Origin: Dicyema japonicum
Taxonomy: Eukaryota; Dicyemida; Rhombozoa; Dicyemidae
Direction of reading: 5' to 3'
NCBI GenBank assembly: GCA_011109175.1
Contig: RDEW01000012.1
Span: 1,088,129-1,152,128 of the forward strand
Length of the DNA: 64,000 nucleotides
Translations under genes and position numbers: made by a program
Shown: positions 33,860-45,189 of the stretch, one piece after another
How the letters are laid out: the number at the start of each line of letters is the position of its first letter
How positions within the stretch are numbered: the stretch's first letter is position 1
Notes under the pieces: model-generated
Told to the model about the DNA's origin: nothing
The model's database searches: none
The model's input: the letters and a program-made list of their open reading frames with translations, nothing else

Positions 33860-34680
33860 TGGTCTAATTTTGGAGGATTAGACTTGAAATTTACACAAAG
33901 CAGTATGAAGTATTTAGCCTGAGTATGATAGGAGAATCTTTTGCCTTTTTAGAATCAAATAGATGATATAGTTCTAAGTAATGAATGACCAACATTCGCT
34001 CTCTCGAATTGATTTTATGTGAAATATTAAAAAATCGAATAAGGTAATCAATTAATGACAAAATAAATTTTGTGCGATTTTGGTTACATATTGATCTATC
34101 AGGACTAAAAGATTTTCAACCTCGATGATTTTTTACTTGAAAGTAAAAATAGGTCATATTTCTCCTTGACCGTAAAATTAGGTCAACCGTTAAAGTAATT
34201 TTAAATATACATTTGATGACTATAGATGCTATTAGTATCCTTAATATTATTCGCAACCAAATGTGGATGCCATTGGTTTATTCTGACATTACCACTTCTC
34301 TTATTTCTTGATCTGTGGACGATTAGGAGGATATTTTCTGAATGATCTAAATGACCGAATTAATCTGAAATCACATTAAGATATGTTTTTGAAAAAGAAA
34401 GAGTTCCTTGAGAGGAATATGATGCTAGGAGGTCGGCTTCAAGACGACTAGAAATTATTCAACAAATGGTTGGTTGAATGTATATCAATGTGGTAAAATT
34501 GGCAACGTTCTGACAAAGAAGCAGTGAGAATAGCTGCCTCGCTCCGTTTTGACCTTATTTTGTGTTAATGAAAATTCATTTGTGGACGCTGAATCGATGG
34601 TTATCATCCTTTAAGCTAATTTATGGCTGTCCCTGAGGTAACAACTTGACATTAAAAATGCACTTTTTCTGCTGGCCACA
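33860..34680. other. No supported gene
   Basis: AT-rich sequence between LINE fragments. Nothing was recognised. Confidence 0.4.
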
Positions 34681-36572
34681 ACTAGTTTCTTCCTTTGCGA
34701 TGGCAACGCCCCGAAGGGATAACGATATTCCCATTCGCTAATGGTTGAAACATTGCTTGGGGCGTTACACATGTTAAAATATACTAGTATCTCGTCGATA
34801 ATCCTTCCTTGAAGCCATGTTGGAATGTAGGTTGTGGGAGAAAGGGCGAATAACTTTTAGGACCAGTTTCTCCAGGATCCTCGACAAAACACATATAAGG
34901 GAAACTGGTCTGTAAGAGCCGGGATCGTTCTTCGGTCTTCCCTGCTTAAATATTGGTCGAATTTTTGATAGTTTCCATAAAGTCGGTATGGTATTTATGT
35001 TCAGCGATGTGTTGTAGATGTTTGTTAATGCATTTATTGATGCTGGGCCCAAGTGTTTCAGCAAAATAAGAGGAATTCCGTCTGGGCCACATGAGTTTGT
35101 TTTTTTCTGATTTGATATTGCTTTGGATACATCTTTAGGGAGAAAATAAATCAGCAGGGCAAATTTGGATGGCTTTCTCTTTATTTTCGTTTGTGTGTTA
35201 ATCTTTTTATAAGGAATGTGACTGATTCGAATACAATGTTTCATATATTTATTCAGATTGAGCTGGCATTGTTCTTTGTTATCTTCGTATTCTGGGATCT
35301 TCAGAACATCTTCCACATGTTGGAAATTGAGGTCTGATTATTCATGGCAGCAGAGATTCGAATGAGTTTCTTCCTTTGGGTGTTGTTTGTGCTTTTCGTG
35401 ATAAGAATGTTTAGTGACCTGATTCGATTAATAACCTCTCGTGAACGATGTATCATTCTCTTAAGGTTGTTTCTTTCCATAATTATTTTCCTTGTTTTTG
35501 AGTCGTATTTCAATTTTTCGTTTTTTATATATGCTTTTCTGATAAAAATATTTCTCCCGTCAATGATTGTTTTGTTGAAATAGTATACAGCTTTGTCTAT
35601 GGAGGAGAAATTTTCAGGTTGGAAATGTTGCAGTTTTGAATCAACGAAATTTGTAAAGCCAGTCCAATTTGCATTTTTGTAATCATAGAAATGAATAGGC
35701 TTCGGTACAAAGCGTGGCTCGCAGTTCAGCTTCATAAACATTGAATGGTGGTCGCTCCGGAGGTCATAACGGACCGTCCAATTAATGATCGGGGAAAGAC
35801 GAGGTGAGCAGACGGATAAGTCCGGAGATGTCACCATGTCCTTCGTGTTGTATGGTGTCCTAGTGTTCTTTTTCGGGTTGTTGATGATTATTAAGTTTTG
35901 CATTTGGGATAATAGCAGGTTTCCTCTGTTATCAGTGGCTTGGTAGCGGAACCAAGAAGGGTGCTTCGCATTCAGGTCTCCACATAAAAGCAAGTTCTCC
36001 AGTTTGTCCAAGGTGGATAGGTCAAAGGAGAAATTTTTCTTGCAGGAGCCAGGAGGAGAAACATAAACATTCGCAATTTCAATTTTTTCCAATGGAAGTT
36101 ATAACAGAGATTCCAATTATCTCCGTGTTCGAGTCTTCCATTAAGCTCTTGTAAAGAGAAGGGTTCTCGAGGTATTTTATTCCTTTTCTCACAAGAGTCA
36201 GTAGACCCCCTCCTTGGAAGATGGGCGGTCGGATCTTACTGTGTTGTATCTGTTAAAGAGAGGAGTAGGAATGTTATTTGAAAGTTTCGTTTCCTGGAGA
36301 AGGCAGATGTCCACTCTGTTCCTCTCCAAGAATAAGGAAAGTTCGGCAATCTTTCCTCTGATCCCGTTTATGTTTAAGCTTTGGATTGTTAACTTCTTTG
36401 GGCCTGGGTTTTGTTCCACGTCTCCTGAGGTCAACAGTCTCAATCGATAGAATGTTCCAACAGTGAGAGAATGCCGTCCAGTGGGAAGTCCTCTGGTTGA
36501 TAGAAAGCAAATGGTTCTTTTTAGATATAGTTTAGGACTATATCCGACGCCACCAGAAACGGTGAACCACAT
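34680..36572 (-). pseudogene. LINE (Jockey/CR1-like) with 2A motif, endonuclease and start of RT
   Basis: Minus-strand blocks. 36572-36198 begins MWFTVSGGVGYSPKL; it carries a 2A-type motif LLTSGDVEQNPGP (residues 46-58), then the start of an endonuclease domain (SLNINGI, DICLLQETKLS). 36092-35301 holds the rest of the apurinic-type endonuclease (LLCGDLNAKHPSW, then VRYDLRSDHHSMF) and a basic linker. 35316-34774 begins the RT (NSCGPDGIPLILLKHLGP, SYRPVSLICVLSRILEK). The copy loses coding sense after the RT fingers, so motifs A-C are missing. It is related to, but distinct from, the LINE at 23-28 kb. Frameshifts lie between the blocks. Confidence 0.85.
36399..36437 (-). other. 2A ribosome-skipping peptide motif in LINE ORF
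   Basis: Encodes LLTSGDVEQNPGP, with the D-V-E-x-N-P-G-P core. In known 2A peptides the ribosome skips the glycine-proline bond, releasing the upstream peptide. It lies between an approximately 50-residue N-terminal peptide and the endonuclease domain. Confidence 0.85.
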
Positions 36573-36725
36573 GACGCACGCTCAGTAGTCTTCGCATACA
36601 TGAATTGAATGAAGTGCCGTTGAGTGGGAACTCCTCTCGATGGTTGTTGACTGATGGCACCTTTTAGATATAATTTAGAAGTATATATGGCGCCACCATA
36701 TACGTCGAACCAGACCGCACATTGA
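36463..36725 (-). repeat. Two tandem copies of the LINE 5' region (about 144-bp period)
   Basis: Copy near 36463-36582 and copy near 36607-36725 share gtgggaa-tcctct, the cttttagatata-tttag phrase and cgccacca followed by gaacca. The first overlaps the ORF start, so these look like 5' monomers possibly carrying an internal promoter. Confidence 0.7.
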
Positions 36726-37239
36726 ATTTATTATTAATAATAATATTAAAATTAAAAAATATTATATATTAATTTAAATATCAGATTTTTAGTTTTGAAT
36801 GATTCTTAGTAACGAATTCTTGCATAACTTTTATCAATGCTGTGCTGTGAAATACTCTGACGAACCATGGAGAAGACAATAGAAGATCGGGTCGTTCCTG
36901 GGAGATCCAGAAAATGTGACATGCAGAAAACTCTGATCACTGGGGGCGTATAAAAGTTTTTACTAATTTGGCAGGCAAAAAGAAATTGTTGACAAAGTTA
37001 AATTAAATATATACAACTCATTCGTACTACCAATACTAACATAAATATGTGGATCCTGGGTGCTCTCAAATCAGGAAACCCAGATTCTAGACAGCTTCCA
37101 TAGATCCCAGATCTGTGCAGCACAAAATGATATCCGATGAAGATCAAGAACTCAGATCTAAAACCGTAGCAACTCTCAAGAACTATCGCTGGATATCTTA
37201 AAATCAAGAGGAGCCTTTTTGGCTATATCCTACGAATGG

Positions 37240-37437
37240 AAATATATACTAAAATATTGCATTGGAAACATACGTCGTGCAAAGCGGAGGAGCATTCCGT
37301 CTATTTTGAATCATGAACTGAAGCTTGAAAACGCAGAAGACCATGACAACTTAATAGAAAAAGCAAGAATCAGAGCTACTTGGAAGAGGATTATTAACGA
37401 AATTGTTATGAACGTGGCACAAAGGAAGCTTAATTAA
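37240..37437 (+). pseudogene. RTE-like LINE C-terminal fragment
   Basis: The plus-strand frame contains RRSIPSILNHELK and ARIRATWKRIINEIV and then a stop. It resembles the end of the RTE-like protein at 39.5 kb (RPRITLPEVLNGDLR ... RRGWERLIKRIV). The match is short and divergent. Confidence 0.4.
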
Positions 37438-37506
37438 CATTTAAACTTCTTGGAGTGCATATAATCTTAGCCGAGTGAAGTCATGTGTTGATGTGGCTAC
37501 TTCGTG

Positions 37507-38840
37507 TCCATTCAAAACGGCCTCCATTCAAAACGGCCTCCATTCAAAATGGCCTCCAATTAATTTTTTCAGGTTTTGGATACGTTCATCAATAAACATC
37601 ACGAGATTTTAGCGAAACGACATCTTTAGGTAAAAAAAGTCATCTTTTTTAAATCTTATAAAAATTGATTTACCAAGGTCCTCGACATCTTTAGGTAAAA
37701 AGTCATATTTTTTAAATCTTATAAAAATTGATTTTGCCATGGTCCTCGACATCTTTAGGTAAAAAAGTCATCTTTTTTAAATCTTATAAAAATTGATTTT
37801 ACCAAGGTCCTCGACATCTTTAGGTAAAAAGTCATCTTTTTTAAATCTTATAAAAATTGATTTTACCAAGGTCCTCGACATTTTTAGGTAAAAAAAGTCA
37901 TCTTTTTTAAATCTTATAAAAATTGATTTTACCAAGGTCCTCGACATCTTTAGGTAAAAAAGTCATTTTTTAAAATCTTATAAAAATTGATTTTAACGGG
38001 TCCTATGGGTAAGTGGAACATTTTACCAAGGTCCATATTTCAATTGGAGGCTGGCACAACGTTTTTAGAAGTACATTTGGACACTAAACAAGATTCCAAG
38101 AAATTTTGTTAAGAAATTGATAAAAGAAAAAAGCATAATGATAAAATTCTTAAGATTACGAAATGGAGAAAAATTCTTAAAAAAACTAAATATATCGCTT
38201 TATTTGAGAATACATTGAGATTTGTTTAAGAACAAATGTTACTTAACTTGGATCCGATAGAATATATATTCAACTAAAAATATATTCTATTACATTTATA
38301 ATTATTTTCTATTTTTCTTTTTGAAAATAAATCTTTCATTTTAAATTTAAATAAAAATATTTAAAAAAATAAATGTTTACCTAAAGATGTCGAGGACCTT
38401 GGTAAATTGTTCCACTTACCCATAGGACCTGTTAAAATCAATTTTTATAAGATTTCAAAAAGATGACTTTTTCACCTAAAGATGTCGAGGACCTTTGTAA
38501 ATTGTTCCACTTACCCATAGGACCTGTTAAAATCAATTTTTATAAGATTTCAAAAAGATGACTTTTTCACCTAAAGATGTCGAGGACCTTGGTAAATTGT
38601 TCCACTTACCCATAGGACCTGGCAAAATCAATTTTTATAAGATTTAAAAAAGATGACTTTTTTACCTAAAGATGTCGAGGACCTTGGAAAAATCAATTTT
38701 ATAAGATATAAAAAGATGACTCTTTTACCTAAAGATGTCGAGGACCTTGGTAAAATATCTCGTGATGTCTATTGATGAACGTATCCAAAACCTGAGAAAT
38801 TTTATTGGAGGCCATTTTGAGTGTTTGGAACCTTTAGTCA
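37507..38840. mobile_element. Foldback element with inverted arrays of about 64-bp repeats
   Basis: Outer inverted repeats: caaaatggcctccaatt (about 37541) with ggttttggatacgttcatca on the left, and the complement of both at about 38755-38835. Inside each end sits an array of a unit starting cctcgacatctttaggtaaa: about six units on the left (37614-37990) and five on the right in the opposite orientation (38375-38750), some right units extended by a cttacccataggacct block. The central 350 bp is unique and AT-rich. No protein is encoded. The structure fits a foldback-type non-autonomous DNA transposon that could form a very long hairpin. Confidence 0.85.
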
Positions 38841-38849
38841 GAATGTTAG

Positions 38850-39490
38850 TCAGCGAGATTTGCACACAAATTAGAGTCAGGAAACCCAAGCCTTGACTGC
38901 ATGGTTATTCAATTTAGGAACTCCTGTGGGGCTGAGTTAGGCTTACGAGTCTTTTTAAAGAAATATTAGTGAATTTTAGAGCTCGCTCGGCCTGGGGAAT
39001 ATATCATCAGATCTCATTTTTATGGATAGCCAGTTATGAAAAATAACCTTACAGTCGACTAAGATGTACGATCTGACAAATATTGGTATTCCATATAGAT
39101 TCTGATTTAGTGAAAGACAAAATTCAAGATAACACATTAAACAGAATTTTTTTATTCTAAATTTCTGGAAAACAGTATTTCTTATTAGATTATAAAGTGA
39201 TTGGCAGAATTCATCTCTCAGAAATTTTATTATCTGTTTGATACTTTTATTTAGTTGTCTGATGGATTCAACTCTGTCGAATAGCATCATTTCGTTTGGT
39301 CCTTTGTTTTATGAGTGTAAGTGTCCGGGAATTGAGAATAGGTATAAAATTCGTGAAGGATGAAAAAAGAATAAATATGTTGTCAGCCTTTTGAATGGCC
39401 ACACTGATGATTTTTGCGACTTCAAATGGAAATAGTCATTTGACCAATCAAGATCTACGAAGTCAGAGAACCAGGGCAGAATCATATAAA
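38850..39490. other. No supported gene
   Basis: Minus-strand frames at 39290-38976 and 39521-39309 look like low-complexity or LINE 3'-flank sequence; neither is recognised. Confidence 0.4.
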
Positions 39491-39498
39491 CTATAATT

Positions 39499-42475
39499 CT
39501 ATTCGTGCCGCGTCCGAACAATCCTCTTAATTAGCCTTTCCCATCCCCTCCTGTCCGATGCCAAGTTCCGCAGACTACTAAGGTCTTCACCGTCCTTTAG
39601 TTGTCTGGTTACTGATCTCAGGTCACCATTAAGGACTTCCGGAAGAGTTATTCTTGGACGACCTCTGAACTTCTCCCCTGACGTATCGAAGTATTCTTCC
39701 ATGACGACGTTTGCTGGTGTGTCTTGTTCCAATCTGAGAATATGGCCAAACAATCTCCAGCGAGCCTTCATGATCATGGTGCTCAGAGGTCCGGAACCGC
39801 ATCTTCTATATAAATTTTCACTCCCTACACGCATTGGCCACTTTAGTCCCAAAAAGAGACCGAAGTTGCCATCTGTGAAAGGAGTCAAGGTTTTGTTCGT
39901 CCGTTTTCGAAATTCCCCATGTCCCAGAGTTGTATGTTAGTATGGGCCTCACGAACGCCTCATACAACCTCAGTCGGAGTGATGGCCCGACCGAGCATTT
40001 TCTTATCCAACATTTCATAAGTTTTTGCATAGTAACCGTAGATAACAATTTTCTTCTTGCAATGTCTTCGGAGTCTCCGAGAAGAGAGCCAAGCTTTACG
40101 GTCTTCCTCCAACCTTCACTATTGCGTAGTTCCATCCGCTTAATTTCAACAATATCCGTTTTCTGAACATTCAGTGATAGACACCATTTGGCCAAACAGC
40201 CTGATGCAACCTCCAAGAGACGTAAGAGTGCTTCTTTGTCAGTCAAGATAAAGTCAACATCATCGGCATACACGATCTCCATAATATCATTGTTGTAATA
40301 CTTCCGGAGGTCTTGCAGAGCCGATTCAAGGTATATAGCAAACAATACTGGGGAAAGGGAATCTCCTTGGGGTGTGCCCACTGTTGAAATAATTTCCCGT
40401 GACAAACATTTTTCCAATACGCACTCGTAACCTCGTGTTTGATAAGAGTATCCGTATCAGAATAACCGAGTCCTTATCCAGGAAACTTTCAAGCACTTCA
40501 ATGAGTTTTCCCCGACGGACAGTGTCGAAAGCTCTGGTCTGATCAATTCCAAGGATAGTCTTTGAGCTCCGGAATCTTTGTTGAATAGCACATTGCCATC
40601 TATGGCACCATACTACATCAGCCGTTGATCTTCCTGTCCTAAAACCACTCTGGCTCTGGGCCAAGTACCCGTCCACCGGCTCTTGGATCCGATTAAGAGT
40701 AATTAGGGCAAGGATCTTCCTTAAGGTGTTTAGAAGGATGACAGGGCGCAGGTTTTCAACTGGCCCAGGGGGTTTATTACCTTTTTGAACTGGTACTAGT
40801 ATCCCCTTTCCAATTTCTGAAAAGTCCTTGTTTTCTATCATGTCATTCAGCAATTTTGAGAGATTATCTGCAAGTTCTGGAGGGCCAAATTTTAGCAATT
40901 CAGATGGTATATTATCTGGTCCTGGAGAGCGCCCAGATTTAAGTTTCCTTATCGCCATGCAAACCTCCTCCGGTGAAATGATCCGTTCAAGTGTTGTGTT
41001 CTTAGGCGTGAAATCTGATTTTTCTCCTTTTACAAAGAACAGTTGTTCAATATGCGATGCTATGAACTCTGTCTGTTCTGCAACATTTCCTATTGTTTTT
41101 CCATTTCTGTCATGCAAAATAAGTTTCACTGATTGGCTCTTCCTCCGTATTAGTCGTATAGCCATGAATGTCGCAGCATTGTCTTTAAGGTTTTCTACCT
41201 CTCTGATCTTGCTTTCCAACTGACTAGTGTGATGTAGTCTGTTTAGGAGTTTGATTTTTCTCTCAATTTGCCTTCGTTCTTGTTTCAGTTTGCAAACAGT
41301 CTGAGGATCGACAGTATTTTCGGATCTAAGCCTTAAGTTCTTCTGCAAATTCAATAGGGCTGACACTTCCGGGTGACGCTGACTGCTATGGGGTTTAAGT
41401 TCCCCCAATGTTTGTCAGCAGCGGAAATGATCCCTCTCATAGTTTCGAGCCATGCCTTTCCTGGTGAAAGATCCGATGCCGTATTATTAATTGAATCCGA
41501 TACACATTCTTTATAGTCTGCTTGTACTTTTGGTGAAGAGCCCAAGAGTTCAGTCATATACCTTCTTGATCGCGTGGAATCTCCACCACGATGTGTTTGG
41601 AAGAAGCATCTTCTATTAGTTATCCCGTAGAGGAACTCCTCCGCAGTTGGACCAAGTCTTAAGCTGAATCTTGCTGACACAATTTTGTGATCACTGTTAA
41701 CAGTTAGTCCTCCATAAGATCTCGAGTCCCGTAAGAGAGATTTGTCTTTTACTCGACACAGAATATAATCGATCTGATTATAAATCCTTATCAGATTTCC
41801 GGTGGTCGATAGTCTAGTGCCCATCCACGTTGTCTTGTGGCGTGCGGAATGTTGGAATTGAGTATTGCACAGGAATAAATCAAAGGATTCGCAGAAATAT
41901 GCCAGAGCAGTACCAGAATAGTTCCTGATCCCCCTTCCATGTGGTCCAATAAAACGTTCGTGTCCTTGATGTACCCCAGCTTTAGCATTCCAATCACCAG
42001 CGATAAAGAGGAACGATGAAAACTTCAGAGAAGATACGACCTCGACAAGTTCTTCGTAGAAAACGTCCAATTCCTCTGGGTTTTTGGAAACACGGCCACT
42101 ATGTGGGGCGTACACGTTCACAATGGAAATTAGTTGCCTGGACTTCCCTTTGGGTCCAATAAGAAATTGAATAACACATATCCTGTCATCAATTTTCCAA
42201 TATCGATGTAATCTGGGGAGCAAATTCTTGTGAACAGCGAAACCCTGTCCATAGTGTTTACAGTACGATGGAAGGAGGATTAGTCTGTAGTCTCCAAGGT
42301 TTTCATCGAGTCCTTTTCTGAGCTTCGTCTCTTGGAGACAGCAAACAGAGCATCCATATTTTGCAAGGTCCAGACATAGTTGGTGCCTCTTCGACCAGTC
42401 ATTAAGGCCCCTGGCATTGAAGGTAAGGGTAGAAAACCAAGGATTATTCAATTGCGTATTAGACATGTGTGCCAT
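39499..42475 (-). pseudogene. Nearly complete RTE-like LINE: endonuclease, reverse transcriptase, C-terminal domain
   Basis: About 990 codons on the minus strand in four overlapping frames. 42475-41351 is an apurinic-type endonuclease (FNARGLND, CCLQETKLR, IAGDWNAKAG, NQIDYILCR, VNSDHKIV). 41408-40326 is a basic linker then RT fingers and palm (KSGRSPGPDNIPSELLK, RPVILLNTLRKIL, QSGFRTGRSTADVV, motif A IDQTRAFDTV). 40417-39818 has motif B TPQGDSLSPVLFAIYLE, motif C VYADDVDF, and WGISKTDEQNLDSFHRWQ. 39888-39499 has WRLFGHILRLEQDTP and RGRPRITLPEVL, ending RTRHE-stop. A single long endonuclease-RT ORF of this length without an ORF1 is typical of RTE-clade LINEs. Only three frameshifts (about 41390, 40400, 39850) separate it from an intact frame, so it is one of the youngest elements here, or the shifts are sequence errors. 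Confidence 0.9.
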
Positions 42476-42479
42476 GTTA

Positions 42480-42815
42480 TAATCTAGTCAATATATATTT
42501 CAACGATCTCAGCTCTTTAATAAGTTTGAGCCCGAAACCTTCAAACTCATGTGAATTTAAACTCATGTAATTCAATTATTTCTGTATTTGTCATATATGA
42601 TTCGACTAATAAAGAAATCATATAGATAGTTTTCAAAGGTTTCTCGGACATGTAGCCATGAACGACATAATCTATTATTATTTATTTAGACATAATCTAT
42701 AGTGGTTTTAGAGGCCTATTTTTTTAAACTATTTTTTGGATAATGAAAATTAATTAAAAAAATTAAATTATTCAACTTATTCATGTCGGATCTCAATTCA
42801 GCGACTCAGTCCGCA
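42480..42815. other. No supported gene
   Basis: AT-rich sequence upstream of the RTE-like LINE. It may hold its 5' untranslated region; no motif was seen. Confidence 0.4.
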
Positions 42816-42819
42816 CAAC

Positions 42820-43060
42820 AAATCTTGACAAACTGGAACTATGGCTCTCGAAGCGGAGAGTCGACGCATCATCAACAAAATCCTCTGTCACGCTGTTTAC
42901 CACTTACAAAAGACAGCTCTGTGTCGAATTAAAAATCTTTACGAAGAACGAGGCTATTCCTATTAACAAAACACCGAAGATTCTGGGAGTCACCTTCGAT
43001 CAGGGGACTCATTTTTTATCCGACATGATGATAACATAGTAACTTCTGCTGTGGCCTTGC
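42820..43060 (+). pseudogene. LINE reverse transcriptase C-terminal fragment
   Basis: Across small frame changes the plus strand reads LDKLELWLSKRRVD, SSVTLFTTYKRQ and TPKILGVTFDQGTHFLS. This is the segment after motif C in Jockey/CR1-like LINEs (compare WLKLNRLSVSRDKSTYTIF in the 23 kb copy). Confidence 0.6.
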
Positions 43061-43147
43061 CACGATTTATGTACAATTTATCTTGACCCACGATGACGTA
43101 TGCAAGTCCTTCGTGGGCAATGCAGATTCACGATCCTCCTCATTGAA

Positions 43148-43148
43148 N
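43148..43148. other. Unresolved base (N)
   Basis: A single N within decayed LINE DNA. It may mark a contig join rather than one ambiguous base. Confidence 0.9.
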
Positions 43149-43189
43149 AGGGAATTACATTCTTGCAAAAGTCTATACTATACAAATAT

Positions 43190-43700
43190 ATATAACAAGT
43201 CGTAAATGCTAGATGGGAATGTTTGGTTGTTTACAGATTTTAAACTCATGATTCTGACAGTTACTCTGAATAATTAATATTTAATGCACATTCTGTAAAT
43301 TCATTCTCAACTGAAAAATTGACATAATGTTGAAATTTAATGTAATGAACTCTTAATTCATATATTTGAGAATCGGAAAATTGACATTCATTCCAGTTCT
43401 TAATAATTATTATTTAATAAAGATATCCACGAGCTATTACTTCTTGACAATTTTCTGTATAGTCAAAATGTAGAATCAGAAGTTCAAGATGAAGCAAGAA
43501 ATTACAGTCGTCTTAAAAAATACTAATTTTATTAATAAATAAAATTAAAAAATAATTTAATTAAATTCACATAATTAACATTGTTTTTTGACGTGTTATA
43601 TAATTTTACCATGAAGCTAAATAAATTTACCAAAGTGTCTAATAACTTTGCCATAATGTTTAATAACTTTGTCAGAATACTTAACAATTGTGTTAAGGAG
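43190..43700 (+). repeat. Dispersed repeat, partner of 32930-33560
   Basis: Same landmark order as the 33 kb copy. It is followed at about 43735-43815 by a segment (aaaccctaagtattcatatg) similar to 370-420. Confidence 0.6.
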
Positions 43701-43829
43701 CAGATGACGGATTCTTAAAAATAGTATGGAATAAGGTAAAGCGAAACCCTAAGTATTCATATGTCTATGGGAAATGTGGAAGTGCTTTTAACTAACTTAA
43801 TAACTAAACTAATACGTTAAGGTTCTACT

Positions 43830-44510
43830 TCAATAAGTAAGTGAAAATTATTCCCTGATTTAGTTTAAATCCAAAAATCAGAAATTTAAATTAATTATAT
43901 AAAAAAATTATTTTTCCATTTGATTATTTTTATTAAAATAAAATAATGGAACAAACACAAGACAATTTTTATTTTTGGCGCTCACTCACTTAACCCAGCA
44001 GCCTCTGCAAACATGTTGATAGAATCTTATTACTCCATTGACTGCCTATTAGGCATTACGTGTCCGACTACGCACAACCTTGCCAATTCTTTATGCTTAA
44101 GATATTCAATGTGTAGAGACAGTTAACTTAGATGGCATTGATACACACTATGGCCCCGGTTTGAGGAACCAATTTTAAAAAGAAAATTCAAAGGCTTTAC
44201 AATATTTTTAAAAATCATGCCCTCGAATAATTTGTCTGCACAGTGTTCTTTATCGACATAATCTGTTTCCAAGATTGTTTAGTGAACTTAAATATTGTGT
44301 CAAAAAACTATAAATAAAATAAAATCAACAGTAAATATAACCGACTATTTAAAAAAAATTTGCATTGATGCGGTTGAAACGTCTATATATCATAATTGTA
44401 GAACATAATTTTCAAACATTTTCATCCATCATTCGAGATATTTTTTTAATAAATTTTATTAAATTAAAAATAATTTAATAATTATTAAATAACCTATAAA
44501 TAAATAAAGA
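43830..44510. other. No supported gene
   Basis: AT-rich; nothing recognised. Confidence 0.45.
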
Positions 44511-44521
44511 TAACCTATAAA

Positions 44522-45180
44522 TCAGAGGTTGTCAAACGGTGTGCCGCAAGACAATTTCTAGTGTGCCGCCTGCCAAATACAAATTTGAATAAATTTATAT
44601 ACATTTTTGACTTAATTAATTTAAAAAGATAAACGAATTAAAATAATTACTAAAATTAAAATAATCATTTTTTTATTATACATTAAATGACATTTACATT
44701 GGTTAACCATTATTTATAAATTTTTTAATAACGTGAGCATCAACGTGCTTATGGGTAAATCAGTTCGTCGTTCTTATAAAGATTCTTATTTGTCATTTGG
44801 ATGTATATGCAAAGATAAAAATATTGGCGAAAACTTGATAATCCCTGCTTGTTGTATTATTGCTCGGACTATGTTTGGTCATAAATATGAACAAAAAATA
44901 ATGAAGATACCTTTGTCAGATAAACACTGTTTCTCGTCGGATTTGTGCTGAAATGCGAGTGCCTTTGTTAACCATTCGACCTGATATTGATGATATATGC
45001 AAAAACAATAATAATTAAGAATTCATTTTTTTATTAATAAAAATTTCGGCATTAAATTACCAATTTTTGTACTTAGTTTTACACATCTTAAAAATTAATT
45101 TTTTTATTTTTTTAATGTGTGCCGTGGATTATTTTTTTTACGATTAGTGTGCCGCGAGAATTATTTTTTGAAAAGCTCTG
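44522..45180 (+). mobile_element. Short hAT element (659 bp) with internal transposase remnant
   Basis: Ends are inverted (left cagaggttgtcaaacggtgtg, right complement cagagcttttcaaaaa) and both carry the gtgtgccgcg motif common in animal hAT ends. Flanking 8-mers ctataaat (44514-44521) and ctatatat (45181-45188) differ at one base, as expected for an aged hAT target duplication. Inside, 44733-44951 encodes SVRRSYKDSYLSFGCI, matching the N-terminal start of ZBED5-like transposases. The catalytic core is gone, so this is an internally deleted, non-autonomous copy. Confidence 0.85.
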
Positions 45181-45189
45181 CTATATATG

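Noticed and set aside
40828-41223. 131-codon plus-strand open frame
   Set aside because: Antisense shadow of the RTE-like LINE coding strand.
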